Shown piece by piece: positions 45,170-54,056 of a DNA stretch of 64,000 nt; position 1 is the first letter of the stretch; every line of letters begins with the position of its first letter. The DNA comes from Oscillatoriophycideae cyanobacterium NC_groundwater_1537_Pr4_S-0.65um_50_18 (GTDB lineage Bacteria > Cyanobacteriota > Cyanobacteriia > Elainellales > Elainellaceae): contig JACQYI010000006.1 of the NCBI GenBank assembly GCA_016208305.1, positions 62,001-126,000 on the forward strand. Direction: 5' to 3'. A program made the position numbers and the translations under genes. The notes under the pieces were generated by a model. It searched no databases. It was not told where the DNA came from and worked only from the letters and a program-made list of their open reading frames with translations.

Positions 45170-45509
45170 GCTAAAAGGCTTGTAGGAGATACATCTCGTC
45201 GTTAGGGGAACAGATATTTTTAGTGATGAGAGAGTGGGAGAGCGAACAAGGGCGATCGCATCATCCCGCCTTCCTGCTCTCGTAACCTTTAGAGGCTCCC
45301 CCAACTGCTAGATGCGTCCGCTTGTGGGCTGAAAAACTTCGGCTGAACAATTTTGTAGCACCTTAAGAATGGCATTAGCGGCTAGCGCTCAATCCCTGCA
45401 AAAACTAAGTCATGCATAAATCAATCCCCGTAAAAACTGTAAAGAAGATCGATCGCCCGTACTATCTTTAAGATAGGATTTGAGTCTGAGAAAAGGCACT
45501 GCGTTTGCT
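45170..45509. other. Intergenic region upstream of recQ
   Basis: A gap of 340 bp. A degenerate direct repeat (TCAATCCCTGCAAAAACT at 45389 and TCAATCCCCGTAAAAACT at 45421) lies 32 bp apart just before recQ and could be regulatory or chance. Nothing else is seen. Confidence 0.4.
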
Positions 45510-47720
45510 ATGACCGTCAACTTATCGCCCCCCGCCTTTGAATCCCTCGACCAGGCTCTAAAGCATTACTTTGGCTACGATACTTTTCGGCTAGAGCAAC
45601 AGCCAATCATTGAGGCGGCGCTAGAGAATCAGGATTTGCTGGTAATTATGCCGACGGGCGGCGGCAAGTCTCTTTGTTTTCAGCTTCCGGCATTGCTGAA
45701 GCCCGGTTTGACGATCGTGGTTTCGCCGCTGATTGCGCTGATGCAAGACCAAGTAGAAGCGCTACGTGATAACGGCATTGGAGCTACCTTTCTCAATAGT
45801 ACCGTTAGCTCATCGGAGGTGCGCGATCGCGCCAGCCAAATTCTCTCTGGAAAAGTTAAGCTGCTGTACGTCGCCCCTGAGCGGCTGCTGACCGAGCAGT
45901 TTTTGCTGTTTTTAGAGCAGGTTCATACCCAGGTGGGTATTGCGGCCTTGGCGATCGACGAAGCCCACTGCGTTTCAGAATGGGGGCATGACTTTCGTCC
46001 TGAGTACCGCAAAATCCGTGAGGTGCGATCGCGCTTTCCAGATGTGCCCGTCTTAGCGCTCACCGCCACCGCCACCGAGCGCGTTCGGATCGATATTATT
46101 CAGCAATTGGGGTTGCAGCAGCCCAACATTCACGTTGCCAGCTTTAACCGCCAGAACTTGTACTATGAGGTACGCCCCAAGCAGAGCCAATCTTACCGGG
46201 AGCTGTTGCAGTTAGTTCGGCAAACACCTGGTGCAGGAATTATCTATTGCCTCAGCCGTAAAAAAGTCGATGAGATTACCCTGCGGCTTCAGCAAGATGG
46301 CATTGAAGCGCTGCCCTACCATGCAGGACTAAGCGATGGCGATCGCACCAAAAATCAGCGGCGCTTTATCCGAGATGATGTGCGCATTATGGTGGCAACC
46401 GTTGCCTTTGGCATGGGCATTAACAAGCCAGACGTGCGGCTCGTCGTCCATTATGACCTGCCGCGCAATCTAGAGAGCTACTATCAAGAGTCAGGACGAG
46501 CCGGACGCGATGGGGAAGCGGCCAAGTGCATTCTCTACTTTGGGCTAGGCGATATTAAAACGATCGATTATCTGATTGCCCAAAAAATCGATCCGGTTTC
46601 AGGCGAGGCGTTAGAAGAAGAACAGCAAATCGCCCGCCAGCAGTTGCGCCAAGTCATTGATTATGCAGAAGGATCAGACTGTCGTCGCACGATCCAGCTC
46701 AGCTATTTTGGTGAACGCTTTCCGGGACAGTGCGACAACTGCGACAACTGCCTTCGCCCCAAACCGCTAGTAGATTGGACGATCGAAGCCCAAAAGTTTC
46801 TCTCCTGCGTCGCACGCTGCAAAGAGCGATTTGGCATGAAGTATGTGATTGACGTGCTGCGCGGCTCTAAAGACAAGCGGATCTTAGGCAACCACCATGA
46901 TGAACTTTCCACCTACGGCATTGGCAAAGAACATAGCCTCGACGAATGGCGGGCGCTGGGGCGATCGCTCCTGCATCAAGGGCTGCTAGAAGAAACCAAC
47001 GATGGCTATGCCGTCCTCAAGCTGAATGCCTTGAGCTGGGAAGTCTTGCGAAAGCAGCGCTTGGTCATGGTGGCTTTGCCCAACCAGCCGACTGCAAAAT
47101 CTGAGGGCAGCTCCCAGTCTAGGGCACAGGCCGAGCTGCTGTTTGACCAATTGCGATCGCTCCGCAAATCTGTAGCAGACGAGCATTCTGTCCCCCCTTA
47201 CGTCGTGTTTGCCGACTCTAGCCTACGCCTGATGTCGCAGCTCCAGCCCCAAACCCTAGAGGAGTTTTCTGAGATCTCCGGTGTAGGCAGCCATAAGCTG
47301 CGGCAGTATGGCGATCGCTTTGTGGCAGAAATCCGCGCGTTTTGTGAGCAGCATGGCATTCCCCTGCGATCGGCCTCCGAGCCGGAGGGTCTGGCCTCTG
47401 AGCCACCGCCCAAGCCGCTCGTCTCCCACACCCATTTTCAAACCCTAGAACTGTATCGCAACGGCTTCAGTCCTAGCCAAATTGCCGAGGAGCGCAACCT
47501 TCGCCTCACTACTGTTTATGATCATTTAGCGCTACTCATCGAGGCAGGGCAAGGGATCAATATTGATGCCATTGTGCCTCCAGAACGCCAATGCCAGATT
47601 CAGACAGCGATCGAAACCGTTGGGGATTTGTCTCTGCGCGATATCCGAGAGCATTTGGACGAAAACTTTGCCTATGACGAAATTCGGCTGGTACGGTCTT
47701 GGTGGCGATCGCAGGGGTAG
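45510..47720 (+). CDS. recQ: ATP-dependent DNA helicase RecQ
   Basis: RecQ is a 3'-5' DNA helicase in recombination and replication-fork repair. ATG 45510 is chosen over an upstream in-frame TTG. The 736-residue protein has Walker A LVIMPTGGGKSLCFQLPALL, the DEAH box ALAIDEAHCVSEWGHDFRPE, motif VI in YYQESGRAGRDG, and a zinc-binding RQC region with cysteines in PGQCDNCDNC. An HRDC domain lies at about 550-630 (LRSLRKSVADEHSVPPYVVF). The C-terminus adds a helix-turn-helix segment (FSPSQIAEERNLRLTTVYDH), as in longer RecQ proteins. A purine-rich 12-bp tandem repeat starts at the last base of the stop codon. Confidence 0.95.
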   Translation: MTVNLSPPAFESLDQALKHYFGYDTFRLEQQPIIEAALENQDLLVIMPTGGGKSLCFQLPALLKPGLTIVVSPLIALMQDQVEALRDNGIGATFLNSTVSSSEVRDRASQILSGKVKLLYVAPERLLTEQFLLFLEQVHTQVGIAALAIDEAHCVSEWGHDFRPEYRKIREVRSRFPDVPVLALTATATERVRIDIIQQLGLQQPNIHVASFNRQNLYYEVRPKQSQSYRELLQLVRQTPGAGIIYCLSRKKVDEITLRLQQDGIEALPYHAGLSDGDRTKNQRRFIRDDVRIMVATVAFGMGINKPDVRLVVHYDLPRNLESYYQESGRAGRDGEAAKCILYFGLGDIKTIDYLIAQKIDPVSGEALEEEQQIARQQLRQVIDYAEGSDCRRTIQLSYFGERFPGQCDNCDNCLRPKPLVDWTIEAQKFLSCVARCKERFGMKYVIDVLRGSKDKRILGNHHDELSTYGIGKEHSLDEWRALGRSLLHQGLLEETNDGYAVLKLNALSWEVLRKQRLVMVALPNQPTAKSEGSSQSRAQAELLFDQLRSLRKSVADEHSVPPYVVFADSSLRLMSQLQPQTLEEFSEISGVGSHKLRQYGDRFVAEIRAFCEQHGIPLRSASEPEGLASEPPPKPLVSHTHFQTLELYRNGFSPSQIAEERNLRLTTVYDHLALLIEAGQGINIDAIVPPERQCQIQTAIETVGDLSLRDIREHLDENFAYDEIRLVRSWWRSQG

Positions 47721-47850
47721 AGGGAGGGTGTGAGGGAGGGTGTGAGGGTGTGAAGAGTAAAGTAAATTTACTCACACTCTCCAAAACTCCTGCTCTCCCA
47801 CTCTCCCATCCCCCCACTCTCCCACCCACACTTCCACTCTCCCATCCCCC
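47720..47850. repeat. Purine-rich then pyrimidine-rich low-complexity tract with a hairpin
   Basis: GAGGGAGGGTGT occurs at 47720-47731 and 47732-47743. A hairpin with GAGTAAA (47755-47761) and TTTACTC (47767-47773) follows, then a C/T-rich tract (CTCTCCCATCCCCCC type) to about 47850. It separates recQ from the next small gene. Confidence 0.7.
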
Positions 47851-47857
47851 CAAACCC

Positions 47858-48049
47858 ATGAATCCTGAAACTCGCGTAATTCTCAAGCTCTTTATTTTCT
47901 CTGTTCTGCTCTCAGTAGCCATCAAGTACGCTGCGCCCAGCCTTGCAATTGCTGCCACCGACCAAAACGCTCTGATTGCCGTCTTGCTCCCCTCAATAGC
48001 GATGGCGATCGCGTTGAGTTGGAGAGCTTGGAAAGCAGAATTAAAGTAG
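47858..48049 (+). CDS. Small two-helix membrane protein
   Basis: ATG 47858 gives a 63-residue product (MNPETRVILKLFIFSVLLSV) with two hydrophobic helices (about 8-31 and 38-55) and a short basic end, WRAWKAELK. A longer frame begins at 47699 inside recQ, but its extra 53 residues only translate the low-complexity tract, so the shorter start is preferred. I recognise no family. Small hydrophobic proteins of this kind are common in cyanobacteria and of unknown function. The gene lies 118 bp before ispG. Confidence 0.6.
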   Translation: MNPETRVILKLFIFSVLLSVAIKYAAPSLAIAATDQNALIAVLLPSIAMAIALSWRAWKAELK

Positions 48050-48167
48050 GGATCATTCCAATCCCGTTAGCTTCTGGTGACTTGCCAAACTATGCTAGAG
48101 ATATGGCATCGAACCTCAGTGCCAAACATCATCTCACCCCAAACATTGGCAATCTAATAAACGGGAT

Positions 48168-49403
48168 ATGCAAACTCTTCCCAATCCAGTCAATTCTCAA
48201 CCTGCGGCATTGAGCTTGCCCACCGACGGTACCCTTCGCCGTCGCAAAACCCGCCCTGTTCCGGTCGGCAGTATTACGATCGGCGGCAGTCATCCGGTGG
48301 CTGTGCAGTCGATGATCAATGAAGACACGCTGGACATTGATGGTTCGGTGGCGGCAATTCGGCGGCTGCATGAAATTGGCTGCGAAATCGTTCGTGTTAC
48401 GGTGCCCAGCATGGCGCACGCTAAGGCCATGGAGGAAATTCGCGATCGCCTTTATGCCACCTATCAGCCTGTCCCGCTGGTGGCAGATGTACATCACAAC
48501 GGCATGAAGATTGCGCTGGAAGTGGCAAACTACGTCGATAATGTGCGGATCAATCCGGGTCTTTATGTGTTTGAGAAACCCAGCGCTAACCGCACTGAAT
48601 ATACCCCAGCAGAATTTCAAGAAATTGGCGAGAAAATCCGTGAAACGCTAGAGCCACTGGTGATTTCCCTACGTGATCAAAATAAATCCATGCGGATTGG
48701 GGTGAATCACGGTTCTCTAGCCGAGCGCATGCTGTTTACCTATGGCGATACGCCCGAAGGCATGGTGGAGTCGGCGCTAGAGTTTATCCGCATCTGCGAA
48801 GACCTTAATTTTTACAATATTGAACTCTCGCTGAAGGCTTCTAAGGTGCCTGTGATGATCGCTGCAAACCGCCTCATGGTGGCGCGCATGGATGCCTTAG
48901 GGATGGACTACCCACTCCATTTGGGCGTCACCGAAGCCGGAGATGGTGAGTATGGGCGGATCAAATCTACGGCAGGTATTGGCACGCTGCTGGCTGAAGG
49001 CATTGGCGATACCATCCGCGTTTCGCTGACGGAAGCACCCGAAAAGGAAATTCCGGTGTGCTATGGCATTTTGCAGGCACTTGGGCTACGCCGAACGATG
49101 GTGGAATATGTAGCCTGTCCTTCTTGTGGTCGGACGCTGTTTAACCTGGAGGAGGTGTTGCACAAAGTCCGCGAAGCGACCAGCCATTTAACAGGGCTAA
49201 ACATTGCCGTGATGGGCTGCATCGTCAATGGCCCTGGCGAAATGGCAGATGCCGACTATGGCTATGTGGGCAAACAGGCGGGCTATATTTCGCTATATCG
49301 TGGTCGAGAAGAGATCAAGCGTGTTCCCGAAGAGCAGGGCGTAGAAGAGTTGATCAACCTGATCAAGAGCGATGGGCAGTGGATTGAGCCACAGGTGAGT
49401 TAA
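48168..49403 (+). CDS. ispG: 4-hydroxy-3-methylbut-2-en-1-yl diphosphate synthase
   Basis: IspG reductively opens methylerythritol cyclodiphosphate to HMBPP, the penultimate MEP-pathway step supplying isoprenoids for carotenoids, phytol and quinones. The 411-residue protein has the TIM-barrel part ([43 protein letters not shown]). The [4Fe-4S] cysteines are in [18 protein letters not shown] and [12 protein letters not shown]. It is the short bacterial form without the plant insertion, as expected for cyanobacteria, which use ferredoxin. The ATG at 48168 gives the usual N-terminus. A 9-bp stem hairpin and a 15-bp tandem repeat follow. Confidence 0.96.
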   Translation: MQTLPNPVNSQPAALSLPTDGTLRRRKTRPVPVGSITIGGSHPVAVQSMINEDTLDIDGSVAAIRRLHEIGCEIVRVTVPSMAHAKAMEEIRDRLYATYQPVPLVADVHHNGMKIALEVANYVDNVRINPGLYVFEKPSANRTEYTPAEFQEIGEKIRETLEPLVISLRDQNKSMRIGVNHGSLAERMLFTYGDTPEGMVESALEFIRICEDLNFYNIELSLKASKVPVMIAANRLMVARMDALGMDYPLHLGVTEAGDGEYGRIKSTAGIGTLLAEGIGDTIRVSLTEAPEKEIPVCYGILQALGLRRTMVEYVACPSCGRTLFNLEEVLHKVREATSHLTGLNIAVMGCIVNGPGEMADADYGYVGKQAGYISLYRGREEIKRVPEEQGVEELINLIKSDGQWIEPQVS

Positions 49404-49436
49404 CGCCAAGCTAGTTTCCGGTGTTGCTGATTTTAG

Positions 49437-49488
49437 CGATGAATAGGGAAGGGAAGGGAATCGATCGCCTTTCTCGACTTATTCATCG
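49437..49488 (+). terminator. Hairpin after ispG, possible terminator
   Basis: CGATGAATA (49437-49445) pairs perfectly with TATTCATCG (49480-49488). The loop is 34 nt and there is no T-run, so it may be an RNA 3'-end structure rather than an intrinsic terminator. Confidence 0.4.
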
Positions 49489-49524
49489 CCCAGTCAAGCA
49501 GTACCCAGTTAAGCAGTGCCCAGT
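49489..49524. repeat. 15-bp tandem repeat, 2.4 copies
   Basis: CCCAGTCAAGCAGTA (49489-49503), CCCAGTTAAGCAGTG (49504-49518) and a partial CCCAGT follow the ispG hairpin directly. Confidence 0.8.
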
Positions 49525-49601
49525 TTTCTTCAGCCTATGCTAGATTGGGCGTACCTGTCTGGCCGATAAATCTTCAGCTCCATCCTCATCGGGATCAACC
49601 T

Positions 49602-50894
49602 ATGGTCATTACAAAGCGTGGACTTGTTTTAGGTGCAACTGCCGTCGCTGTAGCAGCAGTGACCGTTACCGGAGCAGGGTTGCACCTGTCTCAAGGTCAA
49701 GCCTTCTTTCAGGGAAATCCGAAAGAGTTAATTGATGAGGTTTGGCAGTTGATCGATCGCACCTATGTCGATCCCACGTTTAACCAAACAGACTGGCGTG
49801 CAGTCCGGCAAGAGTATTTAGGTCGCTCCTACAGCACGCCCCAAGAAGGCTATGAAGCCATTCGGGAAATGCTGAAGAAGCTCGATGATCCCTACACGCG
49901 CTTCATGGATCCGCAGCAGTTCCGCGATATGCAAATTGATACGTCGGGTGAGCTGACGGGGGTAGGCATCCAGCTTTCTCAGGATGAAGAGACCAAAGAG
50001 CTGATCGTCATCTCACCGATCGAAGATACGCCTGCTTTCCGGGCGGGTATCATGGCGCGGGATGTCATTACTAAAATTGATGGCAAGAGCACGCAGGGGA
50101 TGGACAGCAACGACGCTGTGAGCCTGATCCGAGGCGAAGTCGGCACTCAGGTGAAGCTGACTATCCGGCGAGGCGAACAAGAGATGGACTTCACCCTCGA
50201 TCGGGCACGAATTGAGATTCATCCCGTTAAATACTCGGTACAAGATAGCCCTAGCGGCCAGATTGGCTATATTCGCTTGACGCAGTTTAGTGCCAATGCA
50301 CCCGATGAAATGCGGGCTGCTATCAAAGATTTGGAATCAAAGGGTGTAGCAGGCTATACGCTTGACCTGCGTTCCAATCCAGGTGGCTTGCTCTATTCGG
50401 GTATTGATATTGCCCGGATGTGGATTGACGAAGGCGGCATTGTTTCGACGGTCGATCGCCAAGGGGTTTCAGAAAAGGAGAGCGCCAATGGTACGGCTCT
50501 CACAACGAAGCCGCTCGTGGTTTTGGTCGATGGGGGTTCTGCAAGCGCCAGCGAAATTTTGTCGGGTGCAATACAAGATGACCAACGCGGCACACTGGTG
50601 GGCAGCCAAACCTTTGGTAAGGGGTTGGTGCAGTCAGTCCGGGGGCTAGGAGATGGCTCAGGGCTGGCGGTAACGGTAGCTAAATATCTCACGCCGAGCG
50701 GTCGTGATATCAATCACTCTGGCATTAAGCCAGATGTGGTGCTCGATTTGACGGATGACCAACGCGAAGATCTCTTTGGTGCCAACAATCGGTTGGGCAC
50801 AGCGGATGATGCTCAGTATGCCAAGGCGCTAGAAGTGCTGAATCAGAAAATTGCTGAAGCGCGATCGGGCACTCAGGCCAACACAGTGCCTTAG
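49602..50894 (+). CDS. C-terminal processing peptidase (S41A, CtpA/B type)
   Basis: ATG 49602 is chosen because it yields a signal-like N-terminus (MVITKRGLVLGATAVAVAAV). The 430-residue protein has a helical region, a PDZ domain at about 110-195 (GVGIQLSQDEETKELIVISP, AGIMARDVITKIDG), then the serine peptidase core. The catalytic Ser is in DGGSASASEILSGA and the catalytic Lys in SQTFGKGLVQSV. Three Ctp paralogues occur in many cyanobacteria; CtpA matures the photosystem II D1 protein in the thylakoid lumen. Which paralogue this is (CtpA, B or C) cannot be decided here. A 15-bp triple repeat contains its stop. Confidence 0.92.
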   Translation: MVITKRGLVLGATAVAVAAVTVTGAGLHLSQGQAFFQGNPKELIDEVWQLIDRTYVDPTFNQTDWRAVRQEYLGRSYSTPQEGYEAIREMLKKLDDPYTRFMDPQQFRDMQIDTSGELTGVGIQLSQDEETKELIVISPIEDTPAFRAGIMARDVITKIDGKSTQGMDSNDAVSLIRGEVGTQVKLTIRRGEQEMDFTLDRARIEIHPVKYSVQDSPSGQIGYIRLTQFSANAPDEMRAAIKDLESKGVAGYTLDLRSNPGGLLYSGIDIARMWIDEGGIVSTVDRQGVSEKESANGTALTTKPLVVLVDGGSASASEILSGAIQDDQRGTLVGSQTFGKGLVQSVRGLGDGSGLAVTVAKYLTPSGRDINHSGIKPDVVLDLTDDQREDLFGANNRLGTADDAQYAKALEVLNQKIAEARSGTQANTVP

Positions 50895-50930
50895 CTTGCG
50901 GTGCCTTAGTTTGCGGTGCCTTGTTTTCAG
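50886..50930. repeat. 15-bp tandem repeat, three units, containing the Ctp stop
   Basis: GTGCCTTAGCTTGCG (50886-50900), GTGCCTTAGTTTGCG (50901-50915) and GTGCCTTGTTTTCAG (50916-50930). The first unit holds the last Val, Pro and TAG of the peptidase; the second repeats that TAG. Confidence 0.88.
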
Positions 50931-50943
50931 GCGTACCCCAAAA

Positions 50944-51390
50944 TTAGGGTAAGGCTTTTTGAATATTGGGGCAAATGGTCTTGCGGATGCGATCGCCTTC
51001 TGGTTTCTCTTGCCAGCCGGACAAAATACCCTGTAATTCTGCCCTCAAGATTTCGAGGGCTTCAATCTGCTGGTTTAAGTCTTCCAGCTTGACTTGCAAA
51101 TGCTGTCTGACTTCGCCGCAGGGAAGCTCACCTTGGTCGTGCACCTGCAAAATTTGCTGCACTTCTGCGAGGCTTAGTCCTAACGCCTGCGATCGCTTGA
51201 CAAAGGCCAGTCGGTTGAGAACTTGAGCGTCAAATAGGCGATAGCCCGCTGCCGATCGCGCCACGGTGGGGGTGAGTAGCCCAATTTCTTCATAGTAGCG
51301 AATGGTCTTGACGGGTAGCCCAGTCTGCGCGGCAACTTCCCCAATCTTGAGTAGAGTTTCGGGTCGAGTCTCCGAGCGGGTGTGCGTCAC
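50944..51390 (-). CDS. MerR-family transcriptional regulator, heavy-metal type
   Basis: GTG 51388-51390 is the best start. It overlaps the TGA stop of the upstream gene as GTGA, a translational-coupling overlap. An in-frame ATG at 51510 would read through the upstream gene in another frame. The 148-residue product has the MerR helix-turn-helix (LLKIGEVAAQTGLPVKTIRY followed by YEEIGLLTP), then a dimerisation helix (EDLNQQIEALEILRAELQGI). Cysteines at ELPCGEV and near the end (KTICPNI) lie where metal-responsive members bind ions. The effector metal is unknown. The neighbour it is coupled to is a small membrane protein. Confidence 0.85.
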   Translation of the reverse strand: MTHTRSETRPETLLKIGEVAAQTGLPVKTIRYYEEIGLLTPTVARSAAGYRLFDAQVLNRLAFVKRSQALGLSLAEVQQILQVHDQGELPCGEVRQHLQVKLEDLNQQIEALEILRAELQGILSGWQEKPEGDRIRKTICPNIQKALP

Positions 51391-51677
51391 TGGCGATCCT
51401 GCTGTTGTGAGAGGTTGACCCCAGGAGCGGCGGGTAGGTAGCGCACAGGGGCATCTATGGAGAAATCGGAATCCATCTGAACAGCCTGACGACGCTGTAC
51501 GGCTTGCCATCGCAGAGCGATCGCCACACCGACTAAACTCAACCCCAATCCTAGCAATGAGACATGATTGCCGACACCGCCAATTACGGCATCAACAGCG
51601 CCTACAATCAAGACAAAGTTAGAAATTGGCTCTTTCCGGTAAGCTAGTTTGAACATCTGTGTAAGCGTTTGACTCAT
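51387..51677 (-). CDS. Small membrane protein coupled to the MerR gene
   Basis: The 96-residue protein has two hydrophobic helices (NFVLIVGAVDAVIGGVGNHV and SLLGLGLSLVGVAIALRW) and a polar C-terminal tail (RRQAVQMDSDF, YLPAAPGVNL). I recognise no named family. Its stop TGA (51387-51389) overlaps the GTG start of the MerR gene by two bases, so the two are almost certainly one operon. A role in metal handling is inference from that coupling only. Confidence 0.75.
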   Translation of the reverse strand: MSQTLTQMFKLAYRKEPISNFVLIVGAVDAVIGGVGNHVSLLGLGLSLVGVAIALRWQAVQRRQAVQMDSDFSIDAPVRYLPAAPGVNLSQQQDRQ

Positions 51678-51813
51678 AGTTTGACTTTTTCAACGGATTT
51701 TTTCAACTGCGGCTTGGGCGTTGATCTCTACTCTAGCGCAGGATTTTCTGGTATTTTTCTGGCACAGGATCGGGTGAGTCTGGTGTTGAGTCAGGCTGCT
51801 GAGGGAGAGAGGA

Positions 51814-52803
51814 ATGCGAAAATTTTATTTTTTGGTGCCGGGTACGGGAGGAAAGTTTGCCTGTGGCGGATTATGGGCCGAGCTAAAGGCGTTGGCGCTG
51901 GTGCAGCAAATTTATCCGGCTGAGTTGGTGACTTATCGGCAGCGCGAGCAGGGTTTATTTCTGGATGATCTGCTGCAAAAGCCTGGTTTGCAGGACGCTA
52001 TTTTTGTGGTGAGCTGGGGGTTTGATGTGCCAAAACTGATGGCCAAGCTGCGATCGCATCATGTGGTCTACCATGCCCACAGTGCAGGCTATGGGTTTGG
52101 TGTGCCAGCCCAGATCCCGATCATTACGGTGAGTCGCAATACGCTGGGCTATTGGGGGCAAAAGGCTCCGCATTCCCTGATTTATTATTTGCCCAATCAA
52201 ATTTCTGATGAGTTTCGCAATCTGGGAGTCGATCGCGATATTGATGTGCTGGTGCAGGCACGAAAGTCGTCTGAGTATTTGCTACAGGAGCTGGTTCCGG
52301 CTTTGCAGGCGCGGTGTCGGGTAGAGGTGGTACGCTCTTATGTGGAAGATTTGCCAGGGTTGTTTAACCGAGCCAGGGTTTATTTATATGACTCGGCTGA
52401 GTATTGGGCACAGCAGGGCGTGAGCGAGGGGTTTGGGCTACAGCCGATGGAGGCGATCGCCTGTGGCTGTCAGGTATTTTCTAGTGTCAATGGCGGTTTG
52501 TCGGATTATGTCGATCCGGGGTTTAATATGCAGAAGATTGCCTGTTATTCCAAGGAATATGATGTGCAGCGGATTCTTGAGGCGCTGAAGAAGCCGCCGC
52601 TGGTTCTGCCGGATAGCTTTTTTTCAGAATATCGCGGAGAGGCGATCGCTGATCGGTTGAGGCTGATTTTGGATGAGATTAATGGATTTTTTGATCATAA
52701 GCAGGCGCATCCGTCTGATATTCAGCCTTTGAGTTCTGTGAGGCTACTCCAGCTCAATACGCAGAGATTGTGGGGGAAGCTGAGGAAGAAGCTGGGGAAA
52801 TAG
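51814..52803 (+). CDS. GT-B type glycosyltransferase (GT4-like)
   Basis: GAGAGG lies just before the ATG. The 329-residue protein begins KFYFLVPGTGGKFACGGLWA, a substrate-binding Gly-rich loop seen in GT4-like glycosyltransferases. The C-terminal half has the hallmark GVSEGFGLQPMEAIACGCQV, where the E-x(7)-E-like motif binds the donor sugar nucleotide. VNGGLSDYVDPG follows. HVVYHAHSAGYGFG sits at the domain junction. The protein is soluble and shorter than most GT4 enzymes. Donor and acceptor are unknown, and it stands alone with no sugar-pathway neighbours. Confidence 0.82.
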   Translation: MRKFYFLVPGTGGKFACGGLWAELKALALVQQIYPAELVTYRQREQGLFLDDLLQKPGLQDAIFVVSWGFDVPKLMAKLRSHHVVYHAHSAGYGFGVPAQIPIITVSRNTLGYWGQKAPHSLIYYLPNQISDEFRNLGVDRDIDVLVQARKSSEYLLQELVPALQARCRVEVVRSYVEDLPGLFNRARVYLYDSAEYWAQQGVSEGFGLQPMEAIACGCQVFSSVNGGLSDYVDPGFNMQKIACYSKEYDVQRILEALKKPPLVLPDSFFSEYRGEAIADRLRLILDEINGFFDHKQAHPSDIQPLSSVRLLQLNTQRLWGKLRKKLGK

Positions 52804-52815
52804 CGGAACAGCCTT

Positions 52816-52858
52816 GGGGGTCTCCCCCAAACCCCCGGCAGGGGACGGGCACGTCCCC
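52816..52858. terminator. G/C-rich double hairpin between convergent genes
   Basis: GGGGG-TCT-CCCCC (52816-52828) and GGGGAC (52841-52846) with GTCCCC (52853-52858) form two hairpins between the glycosyltransferase stop and the DUF362 stop. They are of the C-rich intergenic type common in cyanobacteria and could end transcription from both sides. Confidence 0.5.
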
Positions 52859-52956
52859 CACACCCCCTCTGCATGAGGTTTGGGTGGGGTGGCGGAGGGC
52901 GCTTTGCATTGATGGGGTGATCGGGCTTTTGTAAGGATGGATTCAATAATACGGAT

Positions 52957-53820
52957 TCAATGATGTTGCTGGGTCTGCTGCTGTAGGGTGGCGATCGCTT
53001 CTAGGTAATCTGGGGGGTCTTCACCACCAATGCGGCAGGCTTCACGATCGACGGCTAGCAGGTCTTCGCCCCAGATGACTTTGCCGAGTTCTAGGGTTTG
53101 GCCGCGATCGGGTTTCCAGTCGTGGCTGATAAATTTGCGATCGCCATCCACAACGCCGCCGTCAAATAAGTGGCCGATGGTGAAGTAAACGTCTTGTAAG
53201 ATGAGCGGTACGGAAGGACGATGGAGCTGTCCGCGAGAGTTGGGGCTACGGGCTTTGTAGCGCGATCGCGGAAAGAGTCCGTAGAGGTTTTTGAGGGAGG
53301 CGGAAATTAGGGGCGTGTCTTTTAGCAGGGTACGTTTGAAGGCTCCGATGCTAATGCGACAGTCTACTTCTTCGAGTAGGGCTGGGGCAAAGAGAGATGC
53401 AAAGCGGACGGGTTGAGGCGATCGATTGGGGTATTCTTTGAGCGGCAGGCTGTCGGCATCAAGGACTTTCATGCCTTCATCCAATAGGGCATACAGGCCG
53501 TTGCGGCTGGCAATTTGCTCCAGCGAAACAGGAGAACAAACGCCTTCTACGATCAGAATTTCTGCTTGGGGGCTGGCCTGCCTCAATCCGGTTAGCACAG
53601 TTGCCAGTACGCCCATGCTGACCGTTACAGGCGGGCCAACGGGATAGCCCAGATTGGGCTTGACCAAAATTCGACGGGCGTTGTGAGCCGATGCGGGCGG
53701 CTGGTAAATGAAGTCGGCGGTGTTGGCGACTTGTGCAAAGGTTCTAGACTGGAGCATGGGAAACTGGAGAAGCCCCGGTAAGAGGACTGTTGGAATGCAT
53801 GGCGATCGCCCATTCATCAT
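52957..53820 (-). CDS. DUF362 domain-containing protein
   Basis: The 287-residue protein has the DUF362 hallmark ARRILVKPNLGYPVGPPVTV followed by TGLRQASPQAEILIVEG and CRISIGAFKRTLLKDTPLIS. SLKNLYGLFPRSRYKA is the next conserved block. DUF362 is a common but uncharacterised family in bacteria and archaea, sometimes fused to ferredoxin domains. None is fused here, and the cysteines do not form a cluster motif. The start is uncertain: ATG 53820 gives a 60-residue lead before the KPNLG motif. There is no signal peptide. Confidence 0.82.
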   Translation of the reverse strand: MMNGRSPCIPTVLLPGLLQFPMLQSRTFAQVANTADFIYQPPASAHNARRILVKPNLGYPVGPPVTVSMGVLATVLTGLRQASPQAEILIVEGVCSPVSLEQIASRNGLYALLDEGMKVLDADSLPLKEYPNRSPQPVRFASLFAPALLEEVDCRISIGAFKRTLLKDTPLISASLKNLYGLFPRSRYKARSPNSRGQLHRPSVPLILQDVYFTIGHLFDGGVVDGDRKFISHDWKPDRGQTLELGKVIWGEDLLAVDREACRIGGEDPPDYLEAIATLQQQTQQHH

Positions 53821-53850
53821 AAAGCCACATTTAGCGACATTTACCCACCG

Positions 53851-53985
53851 TTAGACCAGCTCTTTATAGAGCCGCGACAGGTTTTCCAGCTTAGAACCCA
53901 TGTACTCATTGACCCGATCGCAGTACAATTGATCGCGAAACAGCTCTAGAATTCTCTGAGGGTGTTGAATGCCGTCAATCAGATT
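53851..53985 (-). pseudogene. Possible C-terminal gene remnant
   Basis: A minus-strand frame bounded by stops (TGA at 53986-53988, TAA at 53851-53853) reads as about 43 protein-like codons: LIDGIQHPQRILELFRDQLY followed by CDRVNEYMGSKLENLSRLYK and ELV. It has no ATG or GTG near its beginning. The helical, balanced composition looks like the C-terminus of a real protein whose 5' part is gone, lying between DUF362 and uvrA. I do not recognise the parent family. A short frame arising by chance is the alternative. Confidence 0.35.
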
Positions 53986-54056
53986 TCAGAGGAGTTGACG
54001 ATAGAATTGTTAAGAACCGTTTTTTGTAGCTCGTAGCAGCCCTATTTTGCCCCGCC

